Shown in pieces: positions 1 through 8,650 of a stretch of DNA of 64,000 nucleotides (within the stretch, counting starts at the first letter, position 1; the number at the start of each line of letters is the position of its first letter). The position numbers and the translations under genes are program-made. This DNA is from Rhizomicrobium sp. (GTDB lineage Bacteria; Pseudomonadota; Alphaproteobacteria; Micropepsales; Micropepsaceae): positions 3,696,756-3,760,755 of the forward strand of contig JBBCGJ010000001.1 in NCBI GenBank assembly GCA_037200985.1. Direction: 5' to 3'. Under the pieces are notes generated by a model that saw only the letters and a program-made list of their open reading frames with translations, did no database searches and was not told the DNA's origin.

Positions 1-57
1 ATACGCCGCGCCCGGCCGCCCTCGGACTTGGAAGAAGTCTTTGTTCGAAAAAGGATT

Positions 58-717
58 TCAGGCGGGTCTGCGCTCGGCGGACCAGAACCCGTCGCTCCGC
101 TGCGCGGTCCAGACAAAGGCATAGCGTCCGGCAAGCAGGTCGAGGCTGCCCGTGCCGCTGCCGGCCTCGATGCCGTGCAGGAGTTCTTCGCGCGGCGTGA
201 CGTGGAAGAGGCTGAGCCAGAACCGCAGCAGGCCTTCGCCCAGCCGCCCCAGCCCTTTCAGGTCGCCGAAGTCGACGACATGTATCGTCCCGCCCGGCGC
301 CAGCGACGCCTGCGCCGCGGCGAGCGCCTTGCGCCAATCGGGAATCATCGACAGCGAATAAGAGAATACGATCGCGTCGAACGGCTCGCTTTCGCCGAAA
401 AGCCCGGGCCCGAGGTCTTCGGCATAAGCCTGGACGAGCTTGACCTTGAGCCCGGCGCGCGCGACCGCCTTGGCCGATGTTTCCAGCATCTCCGCCGAGG
501 CGTCGAGCCCGTACAGGACGGCGTCGGGATAGGCCCGGGCGATCTTGATCAGATTGCGCGAGGTGCCGCAGCCGACCTCGATCACCCGCGCGCCGGGCCT
601 CAAGGCCAGTTTGCGGATCAGCCTGTCGCGCCCGAAAAGGTAATATTTCCGCGTGAAATCATAGATATAGCGCTGGCGCCGGTAGATCCGGTCCATCAGC
701 GCGGCATGGTCTGTCAT
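58..717 (-). CDS. btaB: SAM-dependent methyltransferase, BtaB-like (DGTS synthesis)
   Basis: Probable S-adenosylmethionine-dependent N-methyltransferase that trimethylates diacylglyceryl-homoserine to the betaine lipid DGTS. The 219-residue product has a class I methyltransferase fold with the SAM-binding motif VIEVGCGTSRN near residue 46 and an acidic GLDAS segment after strand 2. I chose the ATG at 717 because it lies 8 bases after the stop of the upstream btaA-like gene; longer in-frame starts would overlap btaA. The pairing with a DUF3419/BtaA protein on the same strand is what supports BtaB over a generic methyltransferase. BtaB is known in phosphate-starved alphaproteobacteria; the substrate here is inferred from context. 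Confidence 0.8.
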   Translation of the reverse strand: MTDHAALMDRIYRRQRYIYDFTRKYYLFGRDRLIRKLALRPGARVIEVGCGTSRNLIKIARAYPDAVLYGLDASAEMLETSAKAVARAGLKVKLVQAYAEDLGPGLFGESEPFDAIVFSYSLSMIPDWRKALAAAQASLAPGGTIHVVDFGDLKGLGRLGEGLLRFWLSLFHVTPREELLHGIEAGSGTGSLDLLAGRYAFVWTAQRSDGFWSAERRPA

Positions 718-724
718 CGGCGCG

Positions 725-1942
725 TCACGACGGCTTGCGGCGCGCATAGACATGGAAGCCGCCATAGATCGACGACCGGTCCTTGGCATGCCAGGCGCGG
801 CTTTCGGCCTCCAGATAGGTCCAGGGCGCCAGCACCTCGGGCGGCAATTTGCGCGGCAGCGGCGAATCAGGCCCCGCGGTCCGGAAGATCACGCGCGCGT
901 CGCGCATGTCCGCGGTGCGGTCGATCTCGCGCCACAGCGCGGTGATCTGGTCCTGGTTCATCCAGTCCTGCGCGTCGAGCAGGACATAGCGGTGCAGCGA
1001 TCCGGGCGCCTGGGCCTGCAGGAAATCGGTCAGCGAGGCGTGGTGCACCTCGACCTTGTTCGTGCGCGTACGGATGAAGTTGTAGGTCTCGCGCTGCAGA
1101 TAGGCGGGCACCGCCTCGCGGTGCTCGACGTCGTAGCCGCGGCCGAAGGCCTGCCAGGCGAAATAGTTTTCCTGGATCGGAAAATCGCAGGCCAGCCGCT
1201 CGACGCGCTCGCGCAGCACCGCGACCGGATCGCCCGCCGCGACCAGCTCGTCATACTGCGCCGGCGGAATCCCCAGTGCATAAAGCGAGACCGGGCTCTT
1301 GGAGAGCAGCTTGATCGACTTGTAGTCGAACAGGGGCGCGATATCGCGCTCGAACAGCCGGCGCTGCTCCTCCGGCGTGCGCGCCGCCAGGATGGGCTCG
1401 AGCTTCTTGCCGTGCAGCTTGGCGACGGCGTGCAGGATTCCGATGAAGCGCCCGAGCAGGCCGTAGCGGTAGAGGTTCTTGCCGAACATGTTGATGCGCC
1501 GGCCGCGCAGGGGACGATCCTTCTCCCAATATTTCCGCGTCTCGGCGTCCAGCTTCGGGCGCAGATATTTGTCGTAGGCCGCGCGGTTGGCCTTGTCGTT
1601 GGCCTGGCCGAAGAAGCGGAAGAAGGCGTCGTGGCTGGGAAGGCTCTCCAGCGCGGCGAGTTTCAGCTTGGTCAGCGCGATATGGTTGGGATTGAGATCG
1701 ACGGCGATGATCTTCGCCGGATCGGCGGCGATGTAGTTCAGGACGTTGCAGCCGCCCGACGCGATGGTGATGACCCGGTGCTCCGGAATAAGCGCCAGGG
1801 CGGCCAGGTCGACGACCGGGTCCTCCCAGATTTGGTTGTATACAAACCCTTGAAACATAAGGGTAAAGAGCCGCTCCAGGGCGCCCCTCTTGGTGGTTGC
1901 CGGCTTCTGATGGGCCGCCTTGTCGAGAAGCAGATTTGCCAT
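725..1942 (-). CDS. btaA: BtaA-like SAM:diacylglycerol 3-amino-3-carboxypropyltransferase (DUF3419)
   Basis: Expected to transfer the 3-amino-3-carboxypropyl group of SAM to diacylglycerol, the first step of DGTS betaine-lipid synthesis. The 405-residue length and sequence fit the DUF3419 family: an N-terminal region with NQIWEDPVVD, a glycine-rich ITIASGGCNVLNY SAM-binding motif near residue 59, then an acidic AVDLNPNH segment, and a conserved C-terminal RYVLLDAQDWM stretch. The ATG at 1942 is the first start and leaves a short divergent promoter region before tesB. It is followed by btaB after 8 bp, so the two probably form an operon. The known role is membrane lipid remodelling under phosphate limitation. 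Confidence 0.85.
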   Translation of the reverse strand: MANLLLDKAAHQKPATTKRGALERLFTLMFQGFVYNQIWEDPVVDLAALALIPEHRVITIASGGCNVLNYIAADPAKIIAVDLNPNHIALTKLKLAALESLPSHDAFFRFFGQANDKANRAAYDKYLRPKLDAETRKYWEKDRPLRGRRINMFGKNLYRYGLLGRFIGILHAVAKLHGKKLEPILAARTPEEQRRLFERDIAPLFDYKSIKLLSKSPVSLYALGIPPAQYDELVAAGDPVAVLRERVERLACDFPIQENYFAWQAFGRGYDVEHREAVPAYLQRETYNFIRTRTNKVEVHHASLTDFLQAQAPGSLHRYVLLDAQDWMNQDQITALWREIDRTADMRDARVIFRTAGPDSPLPRKLPPEVLAPWTYLEAESRAWHAKDRSSIYGGFHVYARRKPS

Positions 1943-1995
1943 GGATGTCCTTTGGAACCTCCCGCGTCGCGGGTCGCGTGAAGGGAGTGCCTAAG

Positions 1996-2006
1996 ATTTA
2001 TGACGG
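1996..2006 (-). promoter_or_regulatory. possible PHO-box half-site upstream of btaA
   Basis: Read on the btaA strand, this gives CCGTCATAAAT, close to the CTGTCAT plus A/T-rich linker half of a PhoB box. It sits about 54 nt upstream of the btaA ATG. The second half-site is not convincing, so this is only a candidate. It agrees with the known phosphate control of btaAB in some alphaproteobacteria. Confidence 0.3.
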
Positions 2007-2087
2007 ATTGAAGGAGGCAGGCAAAGAATTTCGCGCCGCGCGGGGTCCGCCTTGCACGCCGCGCCGCCCGACTTTAAGGGGAACCGC

Positions 2088-2969
2088 ATGACCAAGCCCG
2101 CCAAGAAGACCGCCATCGCCGAAGTCCTCGACCTGCTCGATCTCGAAAAGATCGAGGAGAACATATTCCGCGGCCAAAGCCCGGAAGACCGCATGCAGCG
2201 CGTGTTCGGCGGCCAGGTGCTGGGCCAGGCGCTGGTCGCGGCGAGCCGCACGGTCGAAGGCCGCGTCTGCCACTCCTTCCACGCGTATTTCCTGCGCGGC
2301 GGCGATCCCAAGGTTCCCATCCTCTATGAGGTCGATCGGGCCCGCGACGGCGCGAGCTTCACCTCGCGCCGCGTCGTCGCCATCCAGCACGGCAAGCAGA
2401 TCTTCAACATGTCGGCGTCGTTCCAGGTCCCGGAAAAGGGACTGGAGCACCAGTTCGAGATGCCGAACGTGCCCGGCCCCGATTCGCTGGTCGACGAGCA
2501 CGAGGCGCGCAAGCAATGGCTGGACAAGATGCCGGAGGAGCAGAAGGCCTGGATGAGCCGGCCGCGCCCCATCGAGTTGCGCCCCGTCATCCTCGACAAT
2601 TGGATGGACCGCGCGCCGCGCGAGCCGTTCGACAATGTCTGGATCCGCGCCACCGGGCCGGTGCCGGACGACGTCATCGTGCAGCAGTCGGTGCTGGCCT
2701 ACGCCTCCGACATGTCGCTGCTCGACACCGCGCTCCTGCCGCATGGCCGCTCATGGCATTCGCCGATGCAGATGGCGAGCCTGGATCACGCGATGTGGTT
2801 CCACCATCCCTTCAAGATGGACGACTGGCTGCTTTACGCCCAGGATTCGCCGAGCTCGTCCGGCGCGCGCGGCTTCAACCGCGGCTCGATCTTCACCCGC
2901 GAGGGCAAGCTGGTCGCCAGTGTCGTCCAGGAGGGTTTGATGCGGGTGCGCGAGGAAAAGAAGAAATAG
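2088..2969 (+). CDS. tesB: acyl-CoA thioesterase II
   Basis: Hydrolyses acyl-CoA to free fatty acid and CoA in the cytoplasm. The 293-residue product has the double hot-dog organisation of TesB: an N-terminal hot-dog with GQVLGQALVAASRTV and SFHAYFLRGGDP, and a C-terminal hot-dog with LASLDHAMWFHHPF and a typical FNRGSIFTREGKLVASVVQEGLMR ending (quoted in part: GSIFTREGKLVASV). The start at 2088 is preferred over a TTG at 2052 because AAGGGG lies 6-7 nt upstream of it. It is divergent from btaAB and convergent with the TadE-like gene that ends 8 bp further on. No regulation can be read from the sequence. Confidence 0.9.
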   Translation: MTKPAKKTAIAEVLDLLDLEKIEENIFRGQSPEDRMQRVFGGQVLGQALVAASRTVEGRVCHSFHAYFLRGGDPKVPILYEVDRARDGASFTSRRVVAIQHGKQIFNMSASFQVPEKGLEHQFEMPNVPGPDSLVDEHEARKQWLDKMPEEQKAWMSRPRPIELRPVILDNWMDRAPREPFDNVWIRATGPVPDDVIVQQSVLAYASDMSLLDTALLPHGRSWHSPMQMASLDHAMWFHHPFKMDDWLLYAQDSPSSSGARGFNRGSIFTREGKLVASVVQEGLMRVREEKKK

Positions 2970-2977
2970 CGCCCGCC

Positions 2978-3505
2978 CTATGGCGTGCGGTTGATGATGG
3001 TGCTGCGGCGGGGCCGGGCATAGAAGATCTCGGACATGTTGATCGTGCCCGTGATGTAGTCGCTGACCGGCGAGGAATAGGGATAGCTGACCTCGGCCAG
3101 GATCACGCTTCCGCCGGTGGAGATCACGCCGGCCGGCAGCACGATCGTGCTGCCCGTGACTCTGGGCGTCGCGTTCTGCGCGGAGCTCCAGGCGACCTTG
3201 GCGGTGCCGGCATTGTCGACGATGCTCGTGATCACGATCTTCAGACCCGTCGCCGAATAGGGATAGACGATCGAATTCACCGCCGAGAAGACGTTCGAGA
3301 TGTCGCTGTTGGTGACCTGCGTCTCCTGGGCGACGAGGTCGGCGGCGGTCGCCGCCATGCCGGTGACCTTCTGCTGGCAGTCGAGCGCGTCGCACAATTC
3401 GATGCTGCCCAGGAACAGCGCGACCAGCACCGGCGCCAGCATCGCGAACTCGATGGCGGCCAGGCCGTCCTTGGCGCGGCGGAAGCGGGCGATGAGGTTC
3501 AGCAT
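2978..3505 (-). CDS. TadE-like pseudopilin/pilus assembly protein
   Basis: A minor-pilin-type protein of the Tad (Flp) system. The 175-residue product opens with a basic stretch, then the TadE signature GLAAIEFAMLAPVLVALFLG near residues 13-32, a hydrophobic N-terminal helix that in this family is a prepilin-peptidase substrate. The rest is a periplasmic domain with a CDALDC cysteine pair. The ATG at 3505 overlaps the stop of the upstream TadE-like gene by 7 bases, so the two are translationally coupled. Which of tadE or tadF it corresponds to cannot be decided from sequence alone. Confidence 0.8.
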   Translation of the reverse strand: MLNLIARFRRAKDGLAAIEFAMLAPVLVALFLGSIELCDALDCQQKVTGMAATAADLVAQETQVTNSDISNVFSAVNSIVYPYSATGLKIVITSIVDNAGTAKVAWSSAQNATPRVTGSTIVLPAGVISTGGSVILAEVSYPYSSPVSDYITGTINMSEIFYARPRRSTIINRTP

Positions 3506-4083
3506 CCGGCCACCGCGACGTTGAAGGGCTCGTTGCGGAAGGCCGCGGTCGCGGTGATCAGGTGATAGCCGCCGGTGATGTTGGTGAGAAAAACCGAAAG
3601 CCCCGGCGTCAGCACCTTCCAGGTGTAGAAGGCGCGCACCAGCACGACGTTGCAGGCGACGCCGGGCTGGTAGTGGCTGAGATTGGGATTGACGTTGCCG
3701 TTGGCGTCGGTCGGCGGGGAGAATGTCGCGCCGCCATAGCCGGCATAGGCCTGCATGTCGATCTGCAGGTTCGAATCGCAGGCCAGGAGGGGCGCGATGT
3801 CGTTGCAGATCCGCGTGCGGAACTGGGCCTGCGTCATGCTCGCGGCCTGGGCCTGGCCGGTGCGCACATAGCGCGCGGCGTTGTCGGTCGCGTATTGCAG
3901 CGTGGATCCGGCGAAGAAGATCACGCCGTTCTCGACGATGCCCAGGAGCAGGATGAAGAACACCGGCGCGATGATGCCGAATTCGAGCGCCGCGGAACCT
4001 TTGCGCGAATCGTCGCGCATGCGGCGCGCGCGGCGGCGAACGCGCTCGGCGATTCTGGCGAATATGGAAGGGACGCCTGTCAC
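3499..4083 (-). CDS. TadE-like pseudopilin/pilus assembly protein
   Basis: Second TadE-type protein, upstream in the same two-gene operon. A basic N-terminus of about 28 residues precedes GSAALEFGIIAPVFFILLLG, the TadE motif with the conserved glutamate in the hydrophobic helix. The remaining part is a secreted domain containing two separated cysteines (CNDIAPLLAC). A GTG at 4083 gives 194 residues; an internal ATG at 4020 (MRDDSRKG) is an alternative start and would still keep the whole pilin-like signal. It is divergent from TadG across a 288-bp AT-richer intergenic region that probably holds both promoters. Confidence 0.78.
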   Translation of the reverse strand: MTGVPSIFARIAERVRRRARRMRDDSRKGSAALEFGIIAPVFFILLLGIVENGVIFFAGSTLQYATDNAARYVRTGQAQAASMTQAQFRTRICNDIAPLLACDSNLQIDMQAYAGYGGATFSPPTDANGNVNPNLSHYQPGVACNVVLVRAFYTWKVLTPGLSVFLTNITGGYHLITATAAFRNEPFNVAVAGC

Positions 4084-4371
4084 GGCACTCGATCTTAAGC
4101 CTCTTGCCCCGGACCGTTCTTAGGCCGGCGCGGGGACGATCCGAACAACAAGCCGCAACCATGCTCTCCAAACGCTTAAGGCAATGCCAACACGACGCAT
4201 CGAATGGTTACGAAGCGGCGGCGCGTTCACACATCGCTAATCTTTCTTTATTTCGATGCGACTGTCCGGCGCATCGCTAACGATCGCCTAACCATGCCGC
4301 GCAATCGCAACTTCATTTTCATACCGTCGGGAGGATGATGCGGCCGCTGTCCCTCTTTCGAGACGACCGAC

Positions 4372-5826
4372 ATGTTCCTGGCCGAGACATTCCGCGCCGC
4401 CGACCGGCGCGTCCGCGCGTTTCTCCGCAATCGCAATGCCAATGTCGCGATGATCTTCGCCATCTCGATCATTCCGGTGGTGATCGCGGCCGGCGCCGGC
4501 CTCGACCTCGCGCGCGCCATGATCGTGAAATCCGCGCTGAGCGAGGCGCTCGACGCCGCGGCGCTGTCGGTCGGCAGCACGCCCGGCCTGAGCCAGGCGC
4601 AGATGCAGACCCAGGCGCAGAACTATTTCAACGCGAACTACAAGGTCGATCCCGCCTTCGGCACGCCGGGCCCCCTCGTCGTGACACCGAGCGGTCAGCA
4701 GGTCACGGTCTCGACCTCGGTGCCGATGCCGACGACGCTGATGAACGTGGCGGGCATCCGCACCGTCGCGGTCAACGGCTCCTCCACCGTGGTGTGGGGC
4801 CAGACCAAGCTGTGGGTCAGCCTCGTGCTCGACAACACCGGATCGATGTGCGAGTCCGACTCCAATCCCAACGCCATGAGCCCGTGTCCGCATCCCGCCG
4901 CCGGCAGCAAGATCGTGGCGCTGCGGTCGGCGACGCACAGCCTGCTGACCATGCTTCAGAACGCATCGACCACGCCCGGCGACGTCCAGGTCGCGCTCGT
5001 GCCCTTCGTCAAGGATGTCAATGTCGGAACCGGGTTCTCCAGCGCCTCCTGGATCGACTGGGGGTATTTCGGCTCGTGCAACATCTCGGGCATTACCTAT
5101 CAGTCGAAATGCCAGAGCACCCACGGCACCTGGACCACGAGCTGGTTGGGCGGCGGCAGCTGCAACATCTCGGGGCGCACCACGCAGAGCAGCTGCCAGA
5201 ACGCCACCGGCACCTGGACGGGGACGAACCACAACACCTGGAACGGCTGCGTCAACGACCGCGGCAATGACAGCGGCCCCGATACGACCAACAATTACGA
5301 CGCCATGAAAACCTCGCCCTCGACCGCGACGCCGTCGAGCCTGTTCGTGGCGGAACAATATTCCTCCTGCCCGCAATCGCTCATCAGCCTCGGCTACAAT
5401 TGGAGCGCGCTGAGCGCCAAGGTCGACGCGATGGTGGCGGACGGAACCACCAACCAGGCCATCGGCCTGGTCTGGGGCTGGCACGCACTGTCCACGGGCG
5501 CGCCGCTGAGCGCGCCGTCCCTTCCGGCGAACACGGCGCGCTACATCATCATCCTCAGCGACGGCCTCAACACACAGAACCGCTGGTCCAGCTCGCAGTC
5601 CCAGATCGACGCGCGCATGTCGCAGGTGTGCGCCAACGCCAAGGCGGACAAGATCGTCATCTACGCCGTGTTCGTCGACATCGGCGGAACGCAGGGCAAT
5701 TCGTCCGTGTTGCAGAACTGCGCCTCCGACCTGAGCAAGTATTTCGATCTGACCAGCGCCAGCCAGATCGCGGACACCTTCGACAATATCGGCCAGCAGA
5801 TCACCAATCTGCGCGTCGCGCGGTGA
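4372..5826 (+). CDS. tadG: TadG-like protein with von Willebrand factor A domain
   Basis: Tad pilus assembly protein anchored in the inner membrane with a large periplasmic part. Residues 20-45 hold the TadE/TadG motif (ANVAMIFAISIIPVVIAAGAG) that forms the membrane helix. A vWA domain starts near residue 146 with the MIDAS motif DNTGSM at 154-159 and ends with IIILSDGLNT near 391. Between these lie two copies of a cysteine-containing repeat (residues 234-256 and 262-284, pattern GSCNISG...QS.C....GTWT). The 484-residue length is normal for TadG. No strong ribosome-binding site precedes the ATG at 4372. Divergent from the two TadE-like genes. Confidence 0.85.
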   Translation: MFLAETFRAADRRVRAFLRNRNANVAMIFAISIIPVVIAAGAGLDLARAMIVKSALSEALDAAALSVGSTPGLSQAQMQTQAQNYFNANYKVDPAFGTPGPLVVTPSGQQVTVSTSVPMPTTLMNVAGIRTVAVNGSSTVVWGQTKLWVSLVLDNTGSMCESDSNPNAMSPCPHPAAGSKIVALRSATHSLLTMLQNASTTPGDVQVALVPFVKDVNVGTGFSSASWIDWGYFGSCNISGITYQSKCQSTHGTWTTSWLGGGSCNISGRTTQSSCQNATGTWTGTNHNTWNGCVNDRGNDSGPDTTNNYDAMKTSPSTATPSSLFVAEQYSSCPQSLISLGYNWSALSAKVDAMVADGTTNQAIGLVWGWHALSTGAPLSAPSLPANTARYIIILSDGLNTQNRWSSSQSQIDARMSQVCANAKADKIVIYAVFVDIGGTQGNSSVLQNCASDLSKYFDLTSASQIADTFDNIGQQITNLRVAR

Positions 5827-5884
5827 AAGTTTTGCGCAAGGATTTGGGACTTAGGCTCGTCTTGCCTCCGCACGGAACCCCTTC

Positions 5885-6709
5885 ATGATCGGTCCCCTGG
5901 CCGCCGACATCGTCAACGGCTTCGCGCACACCCTGCTGCGCGTGCTGCCCTACATGGCCGTCATGGGCGGGGTCTTCGCGGGCCTGAGCGCGTTCGCGCC
6001 GTGCAATCCGGGCGCGCCGTGGTGGAAGAAGCGCGGCCTCGTCACCGACCTGTGCTACTGGTTCATCGTGCCGGTGTTCACGCGCTATGGCCGCATCGGC
6101 TTTTCGGTGCTGCTGACCGTCTATCTGCTGGGCATCAACACCACCCAGGGCATCGTCGCGTTCTTCGAGTTCGGGCACGGGCCGATCGCGCGCCTGCCGT
6201 TCTGGCTGCAATTCGTGCTCTATCTGCTCAGCACCGAGTTCCTGCTCTACTGGTCGCATCGCTTCTTCCACATGACCAGGCTGTGGAAGTATCACGCCAT
6301 CCATCATTCCTCGGAAGACGTCGAATGGACGTCGGCGGCGCGGTTCCACCCGGTCAATCTGCTGCTCGGCACCGTGCTGGTCGACGTGCTGGCGCTGATG
6401 GCCGGCTTCTCGCCGGACATCTTCCTGATCATGGCGCCGCTCGACACGCTGACCTCGGGCTGGGTGCACGCCAATCTCAACTGGACGCTGGGGCCGCTGA
6501 AATACGTGATCGCCGGACCGGTGTTCCACCGCTGGCATCATACCCGCGAGCATGACGGCAAGAACTTCGCCGGCACCTTCTCGTTCTTCGACGTGCTGTT
6601 CGGGACGTTCTACATGCCCAAGGGCGAACTGCCGGAGAATTACGGCATCGACGACGCCGCCATGCCCGAGAGCTTCGGCCGCCAGGTGCTCTATCCGATC
6701 GTGAACTGA
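5885..6709 (+). CDS. sterol desaturase / fatty acid hydroxylase family protein
   Basis: A membrane-bound di-iron oxygenase-like protein of 274 residues. The three histidine clusters of the family are present: HRFFH at 125-129, HAIHH at 137-141 and HRWHH at 215-219. There are at least four hydrophobic segments (about 22-40, 55-90, 105-122, 158-185). Members hydroxylate or desaturate sterols, fatty acids, hopanoids or carotenoids; the substrate here cannot be told. It lies 58 bp downstream of tadG on the same strand and convergent with the pilus secretin N-domain gene, so it is a passenger in the tad locus with no obvious role in piliation. Confidence 0.85.
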   Translation: MIGPLAADIVNGFAHTLLRVLPYMAVMGGVFAGLSAFAPCNPGAPWWKKRGLVTDLCYWFIVPVFTRYGRIGFSVLLTVYLLGINTTQGIVAFFEFGHGPIARLPFWLQFVLYLLSTEFLLYWSHRFFHMTRLWKYHAIHHSSEDVEWTSAARFHPVNLLLGTVLVDVLALMAGFSPDIFLIMAPLDTLTSGWVHANLNWTLGPLKYVIAGPVFHRWHHTREHDGKNFAGTFSFFDVLFGTFYMPKGELPENYGIDDAAMPESFGRQVLYPIVN

Positions 6710-6715
6710 AAGGCG

Positions 6716-7153
6716 CTATTGCGCGGTCTTGCTGCCGAGGTCGAGATGCTTCGAGACGTCGCCCATCACGTCGGAGAAGCGCGCATCGCCCGGCAGCGGC
6801 GCGGTCTCGCAGCGCGAGCTCGAACAGGCGAGCGTCGTCTGCGCCGCGCCCCGGGTCAGCGTGACCGTCGCGCCGCGCGCGCCCGATACGGTGACGGAGG
6901 TGTTGGAGATCTCGCGGCCCTGCGAATCGAGCGCGATGACGTTGGTCGTGCCGAAGGACTTGCCGAGCACGAAGGCGTGCCGCGAGTCGATGACGTTGAC
7001 GTCTGCGATCGAGGGATTGCCGACATAGACGGTGGTGACCGGCTTGCCGAAGGTGACGGTGCGCACCTCGTCCATCGGAACCGAAACGCCGGCGGCGAAG
7101 GCGGTCGTGCCGGCAAGGCTGAAGGCGAGTGCGGCAAGAGTGACGCGGCGCAT
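6716..7153 (-). CDS. secreted secretin N-terminal-domain protein (pilus formation)
   Basis: A 145-residue protein with a clear signal peptide (MRRVTLAALAFSLAGTTAFA, cleaved after about residue 21). The mature part starts with the conserved pattern GVSVPMDEVRTVTFGKPVTT and VYVGNPSIADVNVID, which is the N-terminal domain found in RcpA/CpaC pilus secretins (pilus formation protein N-terminal family), followed by LGKSFGTTNVIALD. It lacks any secretin domain, so it is a stand-alone version that may assist the CpaC channel encoded at 10635. The C-terminus has a CSSSRC cysteine pair. Its stop is only 7 bp from the end of the desaturase gene. Confidence 0.75.
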   Translation of the reverse strand: MRRVTLAALAFSLAGTTAFAAGVSVPMDEVRTVTFGKPVTTVYVGNPSIADVNVIDSRHAFVLGKSFGTTNVIALDSQGREISNTSVTVSGARGATVTLTRGAAQTTLACSSSRCETAPLPGDARFSDVMGDVSKHLDLGSKTAQ

Positions 7154-7219
7154 GTGCGTGATCCCGGGTTTCGCTGTCCGCCAAAGTATCGCGCGCGGCG
7201 TAAAAGAGGGCTTAACTTT

Positions 7220-8650
7220 TCATCGCGCCGGATCGCCGGTCCTGTCCCGAAACTGGACGACCGCGAAGCGGTCGGCATGGAGCCGGCGCCAGCCCGGCAT
7301 CGCGTCGAGTTCCGCGACGAGCGGCGAGGACGCATCCAGGATCGACCAGCGGATGCCGTACCGGCGGATGGTCGCGCGAAGCGCATCGGGCCTGGCCAGC
7401 GCGGCGTAGTTCTCGAGCGCCGCCTCGCCGTACAGCTCGGCGCGCGAATCGATGAAGGGCTTCACGCCCGAGAAGATGAGATAGCCGCCGAAGGCATAAT
7501 CGTTGAGCACCGGCTCCGCCCGCAGCGTTGCGGGCACGGCGGCCAGCGCGCTTTGCGGCGCCACCGGGGAATCGCCGCGCAGGACGGGTAGGGCGAGGCG
7601 CAGCCCGCAAAGGACCAGAAGACCCGCCATCGCAAGCGCGACCGACAGCCTGGACCGGTCCTCGCGGACCTTGCCGAACGCCCGCGACAGCGGCTCGGCA
7701 AGCAGCAGCGGCGCCGCCACGGCGAACACGATCTGATGACGCGCATGCGCGAAGGCCAGGACGGCAAGCGCGACCAGCATCGCCGCGCGCACCGCCGAGA
7801 GGCGCACCCGCCGCGTCGCGATCACATAGAGCGCCGCCGCGATAACGGGCACGATCGGCTGGAACAGCGTGAGCGGCGTCGCCTGCCACTCGCCGATGGC
7901 GGCGAGCGCCGGCGTCGCCATCAGGGTCAGCGGAAAGACCACGCCCTGCGCGAAATGCGGATTGATCAGCGCCGCGCCCAGCGAAGCCATCCCGAAGACG
8001 CCCCAGCTGCGAAGCGTGCGCAGGCTGCGCTCCTCGAGCAGCGCTTCGAGCGCCAGTCCGCCCGCCAGCGCGAAGCCGAGCAGGAAGCTCGCATGGACAT
8101 TGACCCAGATCGCCATCACCGGCAGCAGCGCGAGGCTCGGGGCGCGCCTGCGGCTCCTGGCCGTTACGAGCTCCGCAGTCCAGATCGCGAGCAGGGGCAG
8201 CGCCAGAAGATGCGGCCGCGCCAGCAGGCTCGCCGTCATGCAGGACATCGCCAGCACGGTCGCGGCGGCCTGCGCCCTGGGTTCAAGCCAGCGGCCGAGC
8301 GCGTCGGCGAGCACGAACACGGTCGCCGCCGCGGCGGCGGCGAACAGCACGAGCAGCCCGCTCCATCCGCCCGCCGCATAGGCGAGCGCCATCGCGATCT
8401 CGGCCAGCCATTCATGCGCTTCCCACGGCGCGCCGGCGAAGGTGTAGGAGAACGGATCGCGGAACAGGATCGCGTGATCGTCCAGCATCCGGCGTCCCGC
8501 CGCGATGTGCAGGAACGTATCGCCGTCGTTCAGCACCTGTGGCGCGAACGCGGTCACGGCGAAGGCCAGCAGCGCGGCGGCCGCCGTCACCGCGCCGCGG
8601 CCGCTCCACGCGGCGGCGCGCCATCCGGACATCGAAAGGGCGATGGTCAT
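7220..8650 (-). CDS. polytopic membrane protein of unknown function
   Basis: Not recognised with confidence. The 476-residue product has roughly ten to twelve hydrophobic segments and a short C-terminal soluble part. The region after the first membrane segment carries the pattern NDGDTFLHIAAGRRML and FRDPFSYTFAG, followed by WEAHEWLAEI. An acidic loop after the first helix and many membrane spans are also seen in GT-C-type glycosyltransferase-like membrane proteins, but no catalytic motif proves that. It lies in the tad locus between the secretin N-domain gene and the pilin, on the opposite strand to flp; whether it modifies the pilus is unknown. Confidence 0.6.
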   Translation of the reverse strand: MTIALSMSGWRAAAWSGRGAVTAAAALLAFAVTAFAPQVLNDGDTFLHIAAGRRMLDDHAILFRDPFSYTFAGAPWEAHEWLAEIAMALAYAAGGWSGLLVLFAAAAAATVFVLADALGRWLEPRAQAAATVLAMSCMTASLLARPHLLALPLLAIWTAELVTARSRRRAPSLALLPVMAIWVNVHASFLLGFALAGGLALEALLEERSLRTLRSWGVFGMASLGAALINPHFAQGVVFPLTLMATPALAAIGEWQATPLTLFQPIVPVIAAALYVIATRRVRLSAVRAAMLVALAVLAFAHARHQIVFAVAAPLLLAEPLSRAFGKVREDRSRLSVALAMAGLLVLCGLRLALPVLRGDSPVAPQSALAAVPATLRAEPVLNDYAFGGYLIFSGVKPFIDSRAELYGEAALENYAALARPDALRATIRRYGIRWSILDASSPLVAELDAMPGWRRLHADRFAVVQFRDRTGDPAR

